Origin: Kosakonia sacchari
GTDB taxonomy: Bacteria; Pseudomonadota; Gammaproteobacteria; Enterobacterales; Enterobacteriaceae
Assembly (NCBI GenBank): GCA_900109485.1
Contig: FOAY01000004.1
Location: 372,001 to 436,000, forward strand
DNA length: 64,000 nt
Direction: 5' to 3'
A program made the translations under genes and the position numbers. The notes below the pieces were generated by a model. That model saw nothing but the letters and a program-made list of their open reading frames with translations. It had not been told where the DNA came from and did not search any database. Below, one piece after another: positions 61,311 to 64,000 of the stretch; position 1 is the first letter of the stretch, and each line of letters opens with the position of its first letter.

Positions 61311-62123
61311 TTAGTTCAGGGCAAATTTCTCGATGGCGTAAGCAACGCCGTCTTCAAGGTTGGATTTGGTGACAAAGTTGGCGATCTCTTTCACCGACGG
61401 AATGGCGTTATCCATCGCCACACCCACTCCGGCATATTCGATCATTGCGATGTCGTTTTCCTGATCGCCAATCGCCATGATCTCGTCCTGCTTGATATTC
61501 AGCGCTTCGGCAAGGGATTTCACACCGGTGCCTTTATTGACGCGTTTATCCAGAATTTCGAGGAAGTACGGCGCACTTTTCAGCACGGTATACTTCTCTT
61601 TCACTTCCTGCGGGATACGGGCAATAGCCTGATCGAGGATAACCGGATCATCAATCATCATTACTTTGAGGAACTGCGTTGCGGGATCCATCTTTTCCGC
61701 CTCGCAGAACACCAGCGGAATCGTTGCCACGTAAGATTCGTGCACCGTGTAGTAGCTGATGTCCCGGTTTGCGGTATAAAGCGTATTGCGATCAAGGGCG
61801 TGGAAATGGGAACCGACTTCGCGGGAGAGTTTCTCCAGGTAGCGGTAGTCATCATAGCTCAACGTCGTTTGCGCCACCGTACTGCCGTCGCTGGCGTTCT
61901 GTACCAGTGCGCCGTTGTAGGTGATGCAATAATCACCTTCCCGCTCCATATGCAGCTCTTTCATGTAGCTGTGAACGCCCGCATAAGGTCGGCCCGTGGT
62001 CAGCACCACGTTAATACCGCGTTCACGCGCAGCGGCGATAGCATTTTTAACGGCGGGAGAGATGGTGTGATCCGGCAGCAGCAGCGTGCCGTCCATATCA
62101 ATTGCAATAAGTTTTATAGCCAT
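61311..62123 (-). CDS. yidA: HAD-type sugar phosphatase YidA
   Basis: This 270-residue HAD-IIB phosphatase has E. coli YidA length. Motif I LIAIDMDGTLLLPDH (nucleophile Asp9 and Asp11), motif II VVLTTGRPYAG near 39-49, Lys in NKGTGVKSL near 195 and motif IV IMAIGDQENDIAMIEYAGVGVAM (in part) near 214-236 are all intact. It dephosphorylates sugar phosphates such as erythrose 4-phosphate and others. It is next to gyrB, as in E. coli. Confidence 0.96.
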   Translation of the reverse strand: MAIKLIAIDMDGTLLLPDHTISPAVKNAIAAARERGINVVLTTGRPYAGVHSYMKELHMEREGDYCITYNGALVQNASDGSTVAQTTLSYDDYRYLEKLSREVGSHFHALDRNTLYTANRDISYYTVHESYVATIPLVFCEAEKMDPATQFLKVMMIDDPVILDQAIARIPQEVKEKYTVLKSAPYFLEILDKRVNKGTGVKSLAEALNIKQDEIMAIGDQENDIAMIEYAGVGVAMDNAIPSVKEIANFVTKSNLEDGVAYAIEKFALN

Positions 62124-62265
62124 GAGATCCCCAGATGAGATTTTTCAGGACCCATGCTAACGCGATTCCGCTCAAAAAACAGCAGCGCGACGGGGTGAAA
62201 AGGGGGATAGGAAGGGGAACCGGGATTCCCCTTTTGAACCATAAAACGGAGGATTCAGCCTCCAG

Positions 62266-62328
62266 GCCTGATAAGCACAGCGCCATCAGGCGCTTTTCGC
62301 CGGGTGGATCTGCGTTTACCCGGCCTAC
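62266..62328. repeat. pair of REP elements between gyrB and yidA
   Basis: GCCTGATAAGC...GCGCCATCAGGC (62266-62291) and GCCGGGTGGATC...GTTTACCCGGCCTAC (62299-62328) are two REP palindromes in tandem, a BIME-like unit. A further stem AAGGGGAA/TTCCCCTT lies at 62212-62233. They may protect the gyrB 3' end. Confidence 0.75.
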
Positions 62329-62346
62329 AGTTCGGCCTGCGAGCCG

Positions 62347-64000
<1,654 letters not shown>

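Overview
The window comes from the chromosome of an enterobacterium of the family Enterobacteriaceae, in the neighbourhood of gyrB and so probably not far from oriC. From about 39.8 kb to the right end the genes and their order follow the Escherichia coli K-12 backbone: nepI-yicN, ilvN-ilvB-ivbL, istR/tisB, emrD, dsdA, yidF-yidG-yidH, an alpha-glucoside PTS locus with yidP, yidE, ibpB-ibpA, yidQ, yidR, yidA and gyrB. The species-specific insertions and the fused aglA suggest an Enterobacter/Kosakonia/Klebsiella-type genus. The species cannot be fixed from the sequence alone.

Layout. Positions 1-6.4 kb are an accessory island. It holds an AT-rich pair (SMC/OLD-like ATPase plus a small PD-(D/E)XK-type protein), an IS3-family element of the IS150 group, a ribbon-helix-helix protein, a SymE-type toxin, a RhuM-family protein and a LuxR-type regulator. 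Positions 7-25.5 kb carry GC-rich metabolic and transport genes: an AbrB-type membrane protein behind a small leader ORF, a DapA-superfamily aldolase, a Bcr/CflA efflux pump, a cupin and a WYL regulator. They continue with a molybdate-type ABC pair without an ATPase, an aldo/keto reductase, a LysR regulator next to a nitroreductase, an AraC regulator next to an AhpD-like protein, and a five-gene peptide-type ABC operon.

Positions 25.7-31.9 kb hold the most striking locus. Two divergent operons together encode every step from acetyl-CoA to butyrate: thiolase, an NADH-type acetoacetyl-CoA reductase, an (R)-specific enoyl-CoA hydratase, a FabV/Ter-type trans-2-enoyl-CoA reductase, phosphate butyryltransferase and butyrate kinase. 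A 66-residue protein of unknown role closes one operon. A near-consensus FNR box lies between the two promoters and is spaced so that it could activate both. The inferred role is ATP-yielding, NADH-consuming anaerobic butyrate fermentation. No PHB synthase is present in the window.

Positions 32-39.7 kb hold a complete beta-glucoside/cellobiose-type PTS locus (LacI repressor, IIB, IIC, 6-phospho-beta-glucosidase, IIA, porin) with two visible operators, then a Tat-exported bicupin of the oxalate decarboxylase type. The right third is the conserved backbone with recognisable RNA-level control: the ilvBN attenuator, IstR/TisB with its LexA box, and the sigma-32 promoter and ROSE thermometer of ibpA. 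An EamA transporter, a glycosidase-like protein antisense to emrD and an OFA-family transporter are also present there.
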